A DNA stretch of 43,909 nucleotides from Crocinitomicaceae bacterium (GCA_020436025.1 JAGQYP010000029.1:1-43909), one strand, 5' to 3'. Shown: positions 1 to 8,438, counted from the first letter of the stretch. Notes: generated by a model not told the origin, from the letters alone. Numbers and translations: made by a program.

Positions 1-697
1 ACTTCCATACTTCTAAAACTTCTGAAATTTTAATTCTATAGGGCTTATACAAAGGATTTGTTGAAATGAGTTCTAACTCCCTATTCTCAAGCAAATGGTT
101 GAAAACGATTTTAAAAACGACCCCTTCATTTTTTGTCACAATCACATAAGGTTTTCCATCTCTAATATGATTCCAATTCTGAATGTATTCGCCAATGACA
201 TAACTATTATTAGAAACAGGAGGCATCGAATCGCCAGAAATTTGAAATGCTCTGTAAGTTTTGTTTCTAGAAAGAAATGGTAAACTAAAAGTTGGGAGAA
301 CTTTTAAATACTCAGGATCAGAGAAACCTGTGGTATAACCTGCTTTTGCTTTTTCTTCTACCAACTCTACCCTTTCTCCATCATTTTCATCGACACAAAT
401 AGTCAAAATCCTTAACCCCTCACCTTTAGTGTCTGGACTCCCCATCTTCAATACTCGATCTACTTCTTTATCATCGAGATCACCTAATTTTTGCCTTAAT
501 AACACATCAACAGACAATCCATAAAAATCTGCAATTTTAACCAAAGTATCCAAACTTGGCTCGGCAGCTGCATTTTCGTAGCCCGAATAGGTAGACCTTG
601 TTAATTCTAGCTTTTTTGACAATTCTTCCTGAGAAATTTTGTTTCTTTTTCGAAGAACTTTCAGATTATCTCCAATGTAAGTCGATTTATCCATCAT
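1..697 (-). CDS. HTH/S24 LexA-CI-like repressor (3' end cut off)
   Basis: I translated this gene from the minus strand; it runs off the left edge after 232 residues. Residues 7-66 form an XRE-type helix-turn-helix (KISQEELSKKLELTRSTYSG is the core) that should bind an operator. Residues about 108-232 form a peptidase S24 domain. It has an Ala119-Gly120 pair (EEKAKAGYTTGF) at the place where LexA and CI repressors cut themselves. Ser157 in SGDSMPP and Lys196 in VVFKIVF fit the Ser/Lys dyad. Family knowledge says such proteins dimerise, repress, and self-cleave when RecA filaments form, so this may be a DNA-damage-responsive repressor. The start ATG at 697 is followed by a second ATG at 694. 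A palindrome and a -7 box just upstream suggest autoregulation. The divergent neighbour is a radical SAM gene. Confidence 0.9.
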   Translation of the reverse strand, partial: MMDKSTYIGDNLKVLRKRNKISQEELSKKLELTRSTYSGYENAAAEPSLDTLVKIADFYGLSVDVLLRQKLGDLDDKEVDRVLKMGSPDTKGEGLRILTICVDENDGERVELVEEKAKAGYTTGFSDPEYLKVLPTFSLPFLSRNKTYRAFQISGDSMPPVSNNSYVIGEYIQNWNHIRDGKPYVIVTKNEGVVFKIVFNHLLENRELELISTNPLYKPYRIKISEVLEVWK

Positions 698-700
698 ATA

Positions 701-723
701 TTTTGACTAATATCCTGTCAAAA
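701..723. promoter_or_regulatory. Inverted repeat, probable operator of the S24 repressor
   Basis: TTTTGAC (701-707) and GTCAAAA (717-723) are perfect inverted repeats with a 9-base spacer. The palindrome lies 4 bases upstream of the repressor's ATG. It overlaps a minus-strand -7 box (TATTTTTG, read from 726 to 719) and the expected transcription start, which is the geometry of an autorepression operator. That the neighbouring HTH/S24 protein binds it is inferred. Confidence 0.6.
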
Positions 724-726
724 ATA
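719..726 (-). promoter_or_regulatory. -7 box of the S24 repressor promoter
   Basis: On the minus strand these bases read TATTTTTG, matching the Bacteroidota primary-sigma -7 consensus TAnnTTTG. No convincing -33 TTTG is seen upstream. The box overlaps one arm of the 701-723 palindrome. Confidence 0.45.
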
Positions 727-777
727 ATGATATTTTTTTAATCAGCACATATTTTTCATTTGTTTTTGGGAATAACT

Positions 778-785
778 TAATTTTG
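778..785 (+). promoter_or_regulatory. -7 box of the radical SAM/miaA-like operon
   Basis: TAATTTTG matches TAnnTTTG. A TTTG at 759-762 could be the -33 element, but the spacer is only 15 bases. The final TTG of this box is in frame with the downstream gene and mimics a start codon at 783. Confidence 0.5.
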
Positions 786-791
786 CACAAA

Positions 792-1748
792 ATGAAGATG
801 ATGGAAAAATATCCGTGGGAAGGGAAAAGACCTTGGAATGATTATTCAAGTTATGTGCGTCGAACTTTTGGTGATCGCGTTCAAAAGTTATCAATCGATG
901 CTGGATTTACTTGTCCAAACAGAGATGGATCCAAAGGAATCAAAGGGTGCACCTATTGCAACAACAATTCTTTCAACCCGGATTATTGTCGTCCAATCAA
1001 ATCCATTACGCAGCAGCTGCAGGAAGGAATGGAGTTTTTCGAGAGAAGAAGTCTACAAGGAAGATACCTAGCCTATTTCCAAGCTTATACAAATACATAT
1101 GATAGTCTGAGCAACTTGAAAAGAATGTATGAAGAAGCTCTCTCCGTTGACGGAATTGAAGGACTTGTCATAGGAACTCGTCCAGACTGCATTGATGAAG
1201 AAAAATTGGACTACATCGAATCAATTGCCAAAGAAAAATATGTTTCTCTGGAATTCGGAATAGAATCCATGAACAATGATACTTTGATGAGCATTAATCG
1301 ATGTCAAACAGTCGAAGACACCATCAGAGCATTTGAAATGGCATCAAACAGAGGAATTCACTTAGGAGGGCACATTATTCTTGGTCTTCCGGGGGAGAAT
1401 TTAGACATGTATATAGAACATGCGGCAAAAATTTCACAACTTCCTTTAGATAGCTTTAAAATGCATCATTTACAAGTTGTTAAAGGTTCTTTGATGTACA
1501 AGCAATATCAAGATGACCCTACCTATTTCGATTTATTTACTCCAGAAACTTATATTGACACGGTAATCCAGTTTGTTGAGCATCTAAGACCTGATATCGT
1601 GATCGAAAGATTTATTGCAGAAGCTCCTGCCAACATTCTGGTAGCTCCTAAATGGGGAATGAAAAACTTTGAGTTTATTGACAAACTAGAAAAAGAAATG
1701 CTCAAAAGAAATACGTTTCAAGGAGCAAAAGTCCTGATCGAATCGTAA
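792..1748 (+). CDS. TIGR01212 family radical SAM protein (YhcC/YtqA-like)
   Basis: This is a radical SAM enzyme of the YhcC/YtqA group, whose substrate is not firmly established. The N-terminus carries the cluster-binding pattern of this family, FTCPNRDG followed by GCTYCNNNSF, so the CxxC pair comes after a longer gap than in the usual CxxxCxxC. Other conserved stretches are YLAYFQAYTNTY, GTRPDCI, LEFGIESMN and GGHIILGLPGE, as expected for the radical SAM barrel. I place the start at ATG 792, with 798 and 801 also possible. The reading frame extends to a TTG at 783, but that TTG belongs to the -7 promoter box. The stop is directly abutted by the next gene's ATG, so the two are cotranscribed. 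Confidence 0.88.
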   Translation: MKMMEKYPWEGKRPWNDYSSYVRRTFGDRVQKLSIDAGFTCPNRDGSKGIKGCTYCNNNSFNPDYCRPIKSITQQLQEGMEFFERRSLQGRYLAYFQAYTNTYDSLSNLKRMYEEALSVDGIEGLVIGTRPDCIDEEKLDYIESIAKEKYVSLEFGIESMNNDTLMSINRCQTVEDTIRAFEMASNRGIHLGGHIILGLPGENLDMYIEHAAKISQLPLDSFKMHHLQVVKGSLMYKQYQDDPTYFDLFTPETYIDTVIQFVEHLRPDIVIERFIAEAPANILVAPKWGMKNFEFIDKLEKEMLKRNTFQGAKVLIES

Positions 1749-2654
1749 ATGGAACGATTAATCACAATTCTTGGTCCGACAGCAACCGGAAAAACTAATG
1801 TCGCAACTCATCTTGCACAAAAAATTAATGGTGAAATCATTTCTGCCGACTCTAGACAAGTGTTTCAGCACATGGATATTGGTACAGGAAAAGATCTGAA
1901 TGAGTACCAAATAGAGGACACTTTTATTCCCTATCATCTTATCGACATTAAAAAACCGGGGGAGGAATACAGCTTATTTGAATTCCTAAAAGATTACAAA
2001 AAAGCCTTTCAATTAATCAAATCGAACAATAAAGAAGCCATTATGTGTGGTGGAACCACCTTGTATTTAAATGCACTTCTACAATCATACTCTTTTGTAG
2101 AAATTCCTGATAATTATGAGCTACCTGAGCAATTCTTAAATAAAAACTTAGAGGAGCTCGTTCAGGAATTGGCTAAAAGACAAGCATTGCATAACACCAC
2201 TGATACTAGCGATAAAGCCAGAGCATTAAAGGCATTGAGAGAAGCCATTTATATAGAGGAGAATCCAAGCCAAACCATGCAACTCCCGAAAGTTAGGCAT
2301 CTCGTTTTTGGAATAAGTTTGGAACGCGATGAAATTAAAAAGAGAATAACCCAGCGTTTAAAGGAAAGATTGCAGAATGGAATGATTGAGGAAGCCGAAA
2401 TACTGCTTGAAATGGGATTATCCTTTGAAGATTTGAAATATTACGGACTTGAATACAAGTATCTAGCATTGTTTTTGGAAGGAAAAATCAACCGCAATGA
2501 CCTATTTCAAAAATTGAATAGCGCCATTCATGAATTCGCCAAAAAGCAAATGACTCGATATCGAAAAATGGAAAAGGAAGGTATTGAAATTAAATGGATT
2601 GATGGAAGACTGCCAACAGATGATAAGGTACAGTTAATTCTTGACAACCTTTGA
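1749..2654 (+). CDS. Second MiaA-like tRNA dimethylallyltransferase
   Basis: This belongs to the MiaA family, P-loop enzymes that transfer a dimethylallyl group to A37 of tRNAs reading U-starting codons. Visible motifs are the P-loop GPTATGKT (residues 9-16), SADSRQVFQHMDIGTGK, PYHLIDIKKPGEEYS, the GGTTLYLNAL stretch (canonical GGTGLY) and a C-terminal WIDG. It is shorter in its insert domain and diverges from classical MiaA near the C-terminus: FAKKQMTRYRKME replaces the usual YAKRQxTWFR. That suggests a paralogue rather than the main miaA gene; Bacteroidota often carry two copies. Its ATG follows the previous stop with no gap. Its last 21 bases overlap the convergent DUF6702 gene. Altered substrate or tRNA specificity is inference. 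Confidence 0.85.
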   Translation: MERLITILGPTATGKTNVATHLAQKINGEIISADSRQVFQHMDIGTGKDLNEYQIEDTFIPYHLIDIKKPGEEYSLFEFLKDYKKAFQLIKSNNKEAIMCGGTTLYLNALLQSYSFVEIPDNYELPEQFLNKNLEELVQELAKRQALHNTTDTSDKARALKALREAIYIEENPSQTMQLPKVRHLVFGISLERDEIKKRITQRLKERLQNGMIEEAEILLEMGLSFEDLKYYGLEYKYLALFLEGKINRNDLFQKLNSAIHEFAKKQMTRYRKMEKEGIEIKWIDGRLPTDDKVQLILDNL

Positions 2655-3104
2655 GTTTCCAGAAACAAGTGTTTTCTGAATCAACTCTTCCCCTATTTTA
2701 ATATTGATGATGTTCTGTTGTTTCGGAAAAGTTTGAAACAAAATTTTATTTTCAAAAACAAACCCCTTTTTTGAATTGAATTTGTCGTAATGAAAAAACA
2801 AAAACAGATCTCCTGACAAATCGTATTCATAGCCATCAATGTGAAGATCTAAATCCTTTCCGTTCTGAGAAAGACTAGTTTTGGAAATCAGGTATTTTTC
2901 CAAATAATATGTAGTGGAATCCGACTGTTCTTCAAGTTGAAATTTTTTCCCATAAATAGTTTCCATTTCTTCATCTAAATCATGTGCAGTTAATTTAACT
3001 GATGCTTCCATTTTTTTAGAATTTGCATTGTATTCCAATTCTGTAAATGAAATATAGAATGCGTGCAACCCACTGAACAATGATATAATTAGAAATCCAT
3101 TCAT
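2634..3104 (-). CDS. DUF6702 family protein
   Basis: A 156-residue protein with a hydrophobic N-terminus (MNGFLIISLFSGLHAF) that looks like a short signal peptide or membrane anchor. The sequence HAFYISFTELEYNANSKKM is typical of the DUF6702 family of exported Bacteroidota proteins, which have no established function. The remainder is predicted to be mostly beta strand with charged turns (VKLTAHDLDEEMETIYGKKF). The gene is convergent with the MiaA-like gene and shares its last 21 bases. About 65 bases separate it from the end of the upstream metalloprotease gene, with a terminator between, so it probably has its own promoter there. Confidence 0.7.
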   Translation of the reverse strand: MNGFLIISLFSGLHAFYISFTELEYNANSKKMEASVKLTAHDLDEEMETIYGKKFQLEEQSDSTTYYLEKYLISKTSLSQNGKDLDLHIDGYEYDLSGDLFLFFHYDKFNSKKGFVFENKILFQTFPKQQNIINIKIGEELIQKTLVSGNSKVVKN

Positions 3105-3120
3105 ACCACAAAGTTATAAC

Positions 3121-3151
3121 AAAAAAAGGGCCACTCATTGAGCAGCCCTTT
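3121..3151 (-). terminator. Rho-independent terminator of the metalloprotease gene
   Basis: On the minus strand AAAGGGC and GCCCTTT (3151-3145 and 3131-3125) form a stem around an inner CTC/GAG pairing. It is followed by a run of seven T on that strand (3127-3121). It sits 20 bases after the metalloprotease stop. Confidence 0.75.
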
Positions 3152-3170
3152 AATTTATTTATTTAATAGC

Positions 3171-6128
3171 TTAATCTACTTTGGAAATTCTAGTAGTAAA
3201 TACTTCTTTTCCATCGTTAATTCTTAACAAGTAGAATCCTTCAGCTTCATTCGAAAGATCAAACTGGTAAATTCCACTTGAAACACCTTGAATATCTCTT
3301 GTTTGAATTACTTGACCAAACATGTTCAAGATCTCAACATTGATATTTTTAGTGGCTTCAAATCCAACAGCTAAATTAATTGTTCCGTTAGATGGATTTG
3401 GGAATACATTTACAAACTTCCCAATTTCTGAATCATCCAATCCTAAAATTACAGTAATAGTAATCTGATCAGAAGCTTCACAACCGTTTGCATCAATTGC
3501 GTTTACGATATAAGTCGTAGTCATTTGAGGAGATGCAGAAGTTGATTGAGTCGTTGCAATTGTTACGTTACCCTCAAACCAAGTATAGTCCACACCACCT
3601 GCTGTTGCATCCAATGTAACTGATTGACCTTGGTTGATAGTTGTACTTGGGGTAGCACTCGCAGTAACTGTGAAGTTGTTGATTCTTGTTACGTTTTGCT
3701 GTGCAGTATACTCACATCCTGAACCGTCTGTTACCACACAGTTATAAGTTCCAGCAACTAAACCAGTAAAGTTGGTTCCAGTAGCACCACTCACAGTAGT
3801 AGCTCCATTATTGATTGAGAAGTTGTATGCACCACCATCTCCACCAGAAGTTCCAGAGAAAGTAATTTGCCCATCAGAAGCATTACAGTTTTCTGAGGTT
3901 TGAGAAATAGTAGTTGTAATTTCCGGATTCACAACTAAAGAAGTTGTTGCCATGTCTGTTTGACAAGATCCTTCAGCATACAATTCAATTGTCCAAGTTT
4001 CTGCCCAATAAGAGTAGTTTGTATTGGCATTACCATCGTAATATGGTCCTGAGTTTGCAGAATCATCTAATAACCAGTAGAAAGAACCAGCATTTGAAGA
4101 CCCGTATCCATTCATAGGAACATCTACTCCTTCACAAGCTGTTGTAGGTGCAGAAATAACCGCTACAGGAGAAGGTCCAGTAGAAGTTAAAACATCAAGA
4201 ATAAGTGATGTATTAATACCTCCGAAAATTGTACCTGTATTATTCCATCCAATACCTGATTCAATGTTCATCATAGTAGTAGAAGTAGCTCCTGCTCTAT
4301 CATTAAAATCAACAGTTGCAAATACTAAAGTGTCAAATGTTCCAGTATAATCCCATTCTAAAGCTACCCAGAAGTTTCCACTTACAGCAACTGGAGTTGT
4401 GAATTCAATAACATTCCAATAACCTGCGTCTATATCAGTTAAAGCAATAGTGTGCGAACCAATTACTGAACCTGGAGCACTTGCTACATCCGTATAAACA
4501 TTAATTGTTAAATTATCTGCTGCACCCATATCATCAATTTGATAAACCGGAAGTCTGATTGCTCTAACTTCAGTTGGAGAAGCTACAGTGAATGGTTCTG
4601 CCAAACCTGCATCAGAGAATGCACCAGTATTTAATGTGTGATGCCCAGGATAATATCCAGCATTTCCAGTCACTGTATAGGCAGTCATATTCGCTGCTTC
4701 TGGCGCTGTGTAATTTCGAAGTGTATCACATGTAATGGCACCTCCACCTGAACTAACAACTGTAATATACGAAGTCTTAGTTTCGGTATCTGATCCTTGA
4801 CCATTAGTTGCAGTCAATTCAACCGTATAAGTCCCTGTATTGGCGAATTGAACAGTCACATCCTGATCTGTACTTGTACTCCCTAAGAAAGTAGTTCCAG
4901 CTGAAGGTGTAATTGTCCATTGCCATGAAGTTGGATAATTCGTTGACAAATCAGTAAAGTTTACTGAACCATTTTGTAGTATTGTTGTTACATCAGCAGA
5001 AAAATCAGCCACTGGTGGTTGAGGGTTTACTGGAGTACAAGCATTTGAAGAAGTCAAACTGTTTCTTGAATTCGCCAAAACAGAAGACATTAAGTTCACT
5101 TGCTCTGTTGTAAACATACAAGTACAGTTACTGTAATCCATGTAGTTCTCATACATTGTTTGAGTAGAACCACAAGTAGTTTGGTTTCCAGAACATGATC
5201 CTGAATAATCAAAAGATGGTCCAGCTGTATTTGGAGTGTCAGATAATCCATCATCATCCGAACATCCAGCAGCTTGATTTGAATTCCCCCATGTGTGAGA
5301 CAATCCTAAATAGTGACCTACTTCGTGAGTCAATACATTACTGTTTGCAGTTGTACCGATATTGTAATCAATTACGATTCCGTCAATATCAGAAGGAATA
5401 CCGATTGAGCTAATCCCTGGCTTGTAAGCATATCCAGCTGTACCAAAAGTTGCTCCATTCGTAATATCACAGATCCAAACGTTCAAATAGTTGTTTCTGT
5501 TCCAAGCTTCAGTACCTCCCGAAGAAGTGTATTTCATATCGTTTGTATTCACATCCGGATCGAAATAAGTAACTGAAGTAGATACTCTATGCACCCCTGG
5601 CTCTGCCAATGGTTGGTTTTGAGGGTCTCTCATCGCCAAACAGAAAGAGATATCTGCATTGGCAGGAACAAATCCAAAAGCACTTCTCGCATTTGCAGCG
5701 TCAGCGTTCATTAATTGATAATCATCATTTAATTCGTCCAATAATTGCTGAATAAGAGCATTGGATACGTTTTCAGATCCATTACTGTAAATTACGTGGA
5801 AAATTACAGGAATCGTGTAAGCAACTCTTGAACCTTGGAAGTTTTGTGCTTCATAGTTCATTCTCGCTTGCTCATTTGCATACCACTGAGTTTTTCCAGT
5901 TTGTTGCAAATAATCTTCCATCAATGCATCTGATGCACAATGCCCACTGTGATTGTGGTTGGTTAAGTCCGCACGGTAAGTCCCGGCATTTGCTCCAGTA
6001 GTGATATGCTGAACGTTATTCACCACAGAAGTCTTGTTTTGCTTCGTAAGTTGCTGTGCATTAGCTGTTCCAAACATCATGGATAAAGCCATCACCCCAA
6101 CAAACAAAGAAGTGTACCTTTTTTTCAT
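3171..6128 (-). CDS. Secreted M43 metalloprotease with PKD domain and T9SS sorting signal
   Basis: A 985-residue secreted zinc protease. Residues 1-24 are a Sec signal peptide ending TANAQ. The pappalysin-type (M43B) catalytic domain covers about 100-360. It contains the extended zinc motif HEVGHYLGLSH (His268, His272, His278, with Glu269 as general base) and a Met-turn in ENYMDYS (Met330). A PKD domain follows at about 371-458 (PPVADFSADV, WQWTITPSAG). Next come further beta-sandwich and SprB-like adhesion modules (about 590-900). The C-terminus is a type A T9SS sorting domain (NVFPNPSNGTINL to GFYLLRINDG). Family knowledge predicts passage through the Sec and Por machineries and anchoring or release at the cell surface. 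The gene is monocistronic, with a terminator behind it. The exact substrate is unknown. Confidence 0.93.
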   Translation of the reverse strand: MKKRYTSLFVGVMALSMMFGTANAQQLTKQNKTSVVNNVQHITTGANAGTYRADLTNHNHSGHCASDALMEDYLQQTGKTQWYANEQARMNYEAQNFQGSRVAYTIPVIFHVIYSNGSENVSNALIQQLLDELNDDYQLMNADAANARSAFGFVPANADISFCLAMRDPQNQPLAEPGVHRVSTSVTYFDPDVNTNDMKYTSSGGTEAWNRNNYLNVWICDITNGATFGTAGYAYKPGISSIGIPSDIDGIVIDYNIGTTANSNVLTHEVGHYLGLSHTWGNSNQAAGCSDDDGLSDTPNTAGPSFDYSGSCSGNQTTCGSTQTMYENYMDYSNCTCMFTTEQVNLMSSVLANSRNSLTSSNACTPVNPQPPVADFSADVTTILQNGSVNFTDLSTNYPTSWQWTITPSAGTTFLGSTSTDQDVTVQFANTGTYTVELTATNGQGSDTETKTSYITVVSSGGGAITCDTLRNYTAPEAANMTAYTVTGNAGYYPGHHTLNTGAFSDAGLAEPFTVASPTEVRAIRLPVYQIDDMGAADNLTINVYTDVASAPGSVIGSHTIALTDIDAGYWNVIEFTTPVAVSGNFWVALEWDYTGTFDTLVFATVDFNDRAGATSTTMMNIESGIGWNNTGTIFGGINTSLILDVLTSTGPSPVAVISAPTTACEGVDVPMNGYGSSNAGSFYWLLDDSANSGPYYDGNANTNYSYWAETWTIELYAEGSCQTDMATTSLVVNPEITTTISQTSENCNASDGQITFSGTSGGDGGAYNFSINNGATTVSGATGTNFTGLVAGTYNCVVTDGSGCEYTAQQNVTRINNFTVTASATPSTTINQGQSVTLDATAGGVDYTWFEGNVTIATTQSTSASPQMTTTYIVNAIDANGCEASDQITITVILGLDDSEIGKFVNVFPNPSNGTINLAVGFEATKNINVEILNMFGQVIQTRDIQGVSSGIYQFDLSNEAEGFYLLRINDGKEVFTTRISKVD

Positions 6129-6270
6129 AAGCTATTAGTTTAATAAATTTTCGACGGCCTAATTTAAAATAAAATACGATTATTTCAAAGGGCGTTATCT
6201 GATTCACACGGAGATACACGAGAAATTGCGATTAACGGTTGAAAAAACAACGAAATAGTTAAAAACTCCT

Positions 6271-6278
6271 TAATTTTG
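6271..6278 (+). promoter_or_regulatory. -7 box of mnmA
   Basis: TAATTTTG matches TAnnTTTG and lies 15 bases before the mnmA ATG at 6294. No well-spaced -33 TTTG is seen. Its terminal TTG is in frame with mnmA and mimics a start codon at 6276. Confidence 0.5.
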
Positions 6279-6293
6279 CACATTCAAATTACT

Positions 6294-7457
6294 ATGAGCA
6301 AGAGAGTTGTTGTTGGATTATCTGGTGGAGTGGATTCCAGTGTTGCTGCATACCTTTTAAAACAAGAAGGTTATGAGGTTATCGGACTATTCATGAAAAA
6401 CTGGCACGACACTTCTGTCACTATTTCGGATGAATGCCCATGGATCGATGATTCAAACGATGCGCTTTTAGTTGCCAATAAATTGGGAATTCCTTTTCAA
6501 ACAGTAGATCTAAGCGAACAGTACTACAAAAGAATTGTGGAATACATGTTCAGCGAATACGAAAAAGGAAGAACCCCTAATCCCGATGTGCTATGCAATA
6601 GAGAGATCAAATTTGATGTATTTATGGACATTGCTTTAGGATTGGGGGCAGATTTTGTTGCCACAGGTCATTATTGTAGGAAAGATTTTCAGAATGGTAA
6701 CTATCAATTACTAGCAGGGAAAGATAAGAACAAGGATCAATCTTACTTTTTATGCCAACTCAACCAAAAACAATTAGAAAAAGCCCTTTTCCCTATTGGC
6801 GAATTGGAGAAATCAGAAGTGAGAAGCATTGCGAAAGAACAAAATTTGGTGACCGCAGAGAAAAAAGACTCACAGGGATTATGCTTCATAGGAAAGGTTA
6901 AATTACCTGATTTTTTAAAGCAAAAACTACAACCTTCCGAAGGAAAAGTGATTGAAATAAATCCTGAAAATGACATCTATAAAAATCTAAATTTAAGCGA
7001 ATTAAAGGAATCATCTAAACCTTTTATTTACAAAGAAGAAGATGGCTTTGAAGTTGGGAAACATCAAGGAGCTCACTTCTATACCATCGGCCAAAGAAAA
7101 GGGCTAGGTATAGGAGGAACACCACTACCATTATTCGTAATTGGTTTGGATACTGTAAAAAACATTGTTTACGTAGGACAGGGAGAAGAGCATCCAGGGT
7201 TGAATCGTAAAGGGCTTTTCATAGTAGAGAATGAATTCCATTGGGTCAATCCTACATTTGCGATTGAAATTGGAGATTCTTTTGAATGTGAGGCACGAAT
7301 CCGCTATCGCCAACCTCTACAGAAGTGTGTATTCACAAGAGAAAAGGAAGGATACTACGTACAATTTGATGGTTATCAAAAAGGAATCACTCCCGGACAG
7401 TTTTGTGCTTTCTATCAAGGAGAAGAACTGTTCGCTTCAGGGGTCATCAACGCATAA
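6294..7457 (+). CDS. mnmA: tRNA-specific 2-thiouridylase MnmA
   Basis: MnmA adenylates and then thiolates uridine 34 in the wobble position of Lys, Glu and Gln tRNAs in the cytoplasm. The PP-loop SGGVDSS is at residues 10-16. The two catalytic cysteines are Cys101 ([12 protein letters not shown]) and Cys197 (SQGLCFIG). [19 protein letters not shown] and the C-terminal [19 protein letters not shown] are all present. The length, 387 residues from ATG 6294, is normal for the family. I prefer this ATG because the upstream in-frame TTG at 6276 is part of a -7 promoter element and [12 protein letters not shown] matches typical MnmA N-termini. A convergent 61-residue gene and its terminator follow. 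Confidence 0.96.
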   Translation: MSKRVVVGLSGGVDSSVAAYLLKQEGYEVIGLFMKNWHDTSVTISDECPWIDDSNDALLVANKLGIPFQTVDLSEQYYKRIVEYMFSEYEKGRTPNPDVLCNREIKFDVFMDIALGLGADFVATGHYCRKDFQNGNYQLLAGKDKNKDQSYFLCQLNQKQLEKALFPIGELEKSEVRSIAKEQNLVTAEKKDSQGLCFIGKVKLPDFLKQKLQPSEGKVIEINPENDIYKNLNLSELKESSKPFIYKEEDGFEVGKHQGAHFYTIGQRKGLGIGGTPLPLFVIGLDTVKNIVYVGQGEEHPGLNRKGLFIVENEFHWVNPTFAIEIGDSFECEARIRYRQPLQKCVFTREKEGYYVQFDGYQKGITPGQFCAFYQGEELFASGVINA

Positions 7458-7482
7458 AAAAAGCCTCTCAAATGAGAAGCTT
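7456..7482 (-). terminator. Terminator of the small minus-strand gene
   Basis: On the minus strand GCTT...AAGC with an inner TCTCA/TGAGA pairing forms a hairpin directly followed by a run of T (7462-7456). It would stop transcripts of the 7515-7697 gene, and the hairpin could also act on mnmA readthrough. Confidence 0.65.
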
Positions 7483-7514
7483 CCTTGTCGACATAGTATT
7501 AACTCAGCTTATGC

Positions 7515-7697
7515 TTAATTCAGACAAACTCTGTAATTGATCAAAACATCATTGTCTGGATATTCATTACGCTCTTGCGCTCGGATACCATCCATGATTC
7601 TAGCCACTTGATGAATACTTAAACCACTTTTTTCTCCATTCTTTTTATGAAGCTCTAATCTCTTGCGATAGTCTGCGTTTAAATTACTAAATGCCAT
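7515..7697 (-). CDS. Small hypothetical protein (61 aa)
   Basis: A short, highly charged protein starting MAFSNLNADYRKRLELHKKN at ATG 7697; the frame extends 6 bases further to a TTG. I do not recognise a family. It has no signal peptide or membrane segment. A helical, Lys/Arg/Glu-rich N-terminal half precedes GLSIHQVARIMDGIRAQERN, which is faintly like a small nucleic-acid-binding or adaptor helix pair. Support for a real gene comes from a well-formed terminator just after its stop and about 120 bases of AT-rich upstream sequence. It is convergent with mnmA and divergent from the TerB-like gene. Confidence 0.55.
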   Translation of the reverse strand: MAFSNLNADYRKRLELHKKNGEKSGLSIHQVARIMDGIRAQERNEYPDNDVLINYRVCLN

Positions 7698-7823
7698 AAT
7701 CAATTTTTAAAAGTTTGAATCTATGTTACGTCGGTTTTGTAAATAGGTTTTAAAATTTTAAAATTATTCGGTTTTAAATTGTTAATTTAACGATTGATTT
7801 TAAGCTAAAACACTATTAAACAA

Positions 7824-8207
7824 ATGGAAAAAAGAGAATATCTTTTTTATGGATTTGGTCAGGTTTGCTATGCTTTAGCAATGAGTGACGGAAAAGTTCA
7901 GAAGTCAGAACACGATGATTTGGTAAAATTATTAAAGGACGAATTTGAAATTTTAGATATCGATTTCGATGTATTAGAAATCTCATTTGAACTAATGTTC
8001 CGAGACGGGATTGAAAACTCGGACGAAGCCTATTCTTTCGGTCTGAAAAACATGGAAATGGGTAAAAATTCGCTCAATGAAGAATTAATGGCTAAGTTCA
8101 ATCGTATTTTAATGAATGTAGCAGATAGCTACAAAGGAGTGGATACGGATGAAATGAATTTTATCCGGCAATTCAATAAGGACATGGACACCATGGTCAC
8201 TTCTTGA
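7824..8207 (+). CDS. TerB-like domain protein
   Basis: A 127-residue cytoplasmic, acidic, all-helical protein. The segment YALAMSDGKVQKSEHDDLVK resembles the TerB (tellurite resistance) fold, where helices carry an A-x-D-G-x-(I/V)-xxxE motif that repeats in the second half (VADSYKGVDTDEMNFIRQF). TerB-like proteins bind metal ions or act as adaptors in stress pathways. There is no other ter gene nearby, so a link to tellurite is not implied. The preceding 120 bases are AT-rich and include a perfect 16-base palindrome, TTTTAAAATTTTAAAA, at 7748-7763. The 3' end overlaps the convergent DUF3820 gene by 11 bases. Confidence 0.6.
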   Translation: MEKREYLFYGFGQVCYALAMSDGKVQKSEHDDLVKLLKDEFEILDIDFDVLEISFELMFRDGIENSDEAYSFGLKNMEMGKNSLNEELMAKFNRILMNVADSYKGVDTDEMNFIRQFNKDMDTMVTS

Positions 8208-8415
8208 TTAAGGGATAAATCAATTGTTCCAACCCATTTACTTTGATTTCATGAATCTCGATAATGAACTCCCCCAGTTTTCCTTTTGGAAGCGCATTAT
8301 TTTTAAGCCAAACAACATATGGTTCAGGAAGCTCTACAAGATACCTTCCTTTAAACTTCCCATAAGGCATGCGGTAATTGGCGAGTTCGATCAAATGTTG
8401 TTTATGAGATTCCAT
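8197..8415 (-). CDS. DUF3820 family protein
   Basis: A 72-residue protein from ATG 8415. The core MPYGKFKGRYLVELPEPYVV followed by WLKNNALPKGKLGEFI is characteristic of DUF3820, a small family sometimes described as putative quorum-sensing-regulated virulence factors and seen near or fused to exonuclease domains. The biochemical role is unknown. The frame extends to 8457, but that would overlap the divergent gene starting at 8439, and MESHKQHLIELAN is a better start. It is convergent with the TerB-like gene (11 shared bases), and only 23 bases separate it from the divergent operon. Confidence 0.75.
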   Translation of the reverse strand: MESHKQHLIELANYRMPYGKFKGRYLVELPEPYVVWLKNNALPKGKLGEFIIEIHEIKVNGLEQLIYPLIKK

Positions 8416-8438
8416 GTTATGCAATATTCTCTTTAAAG

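Noticed and set aside
1..700. Prophage edge suggested by the CI-like repressor
   Set aside because: No integrase, att-like repeat or phage structural gene is visible, and the divergent neighbours are housekeeping; the left flank is outside the window, so this stays open.
6391..6409. TGGCACG within mnmA, a possible sigma-54 site
   Set aside because: Lies in coding sequence and lacks TTGC at the -12 position.
7824..8207. Tellurite-resistance island
   Set aside because: Only one TerB-like gene is present, with no terC, terD or terZ neighbours.
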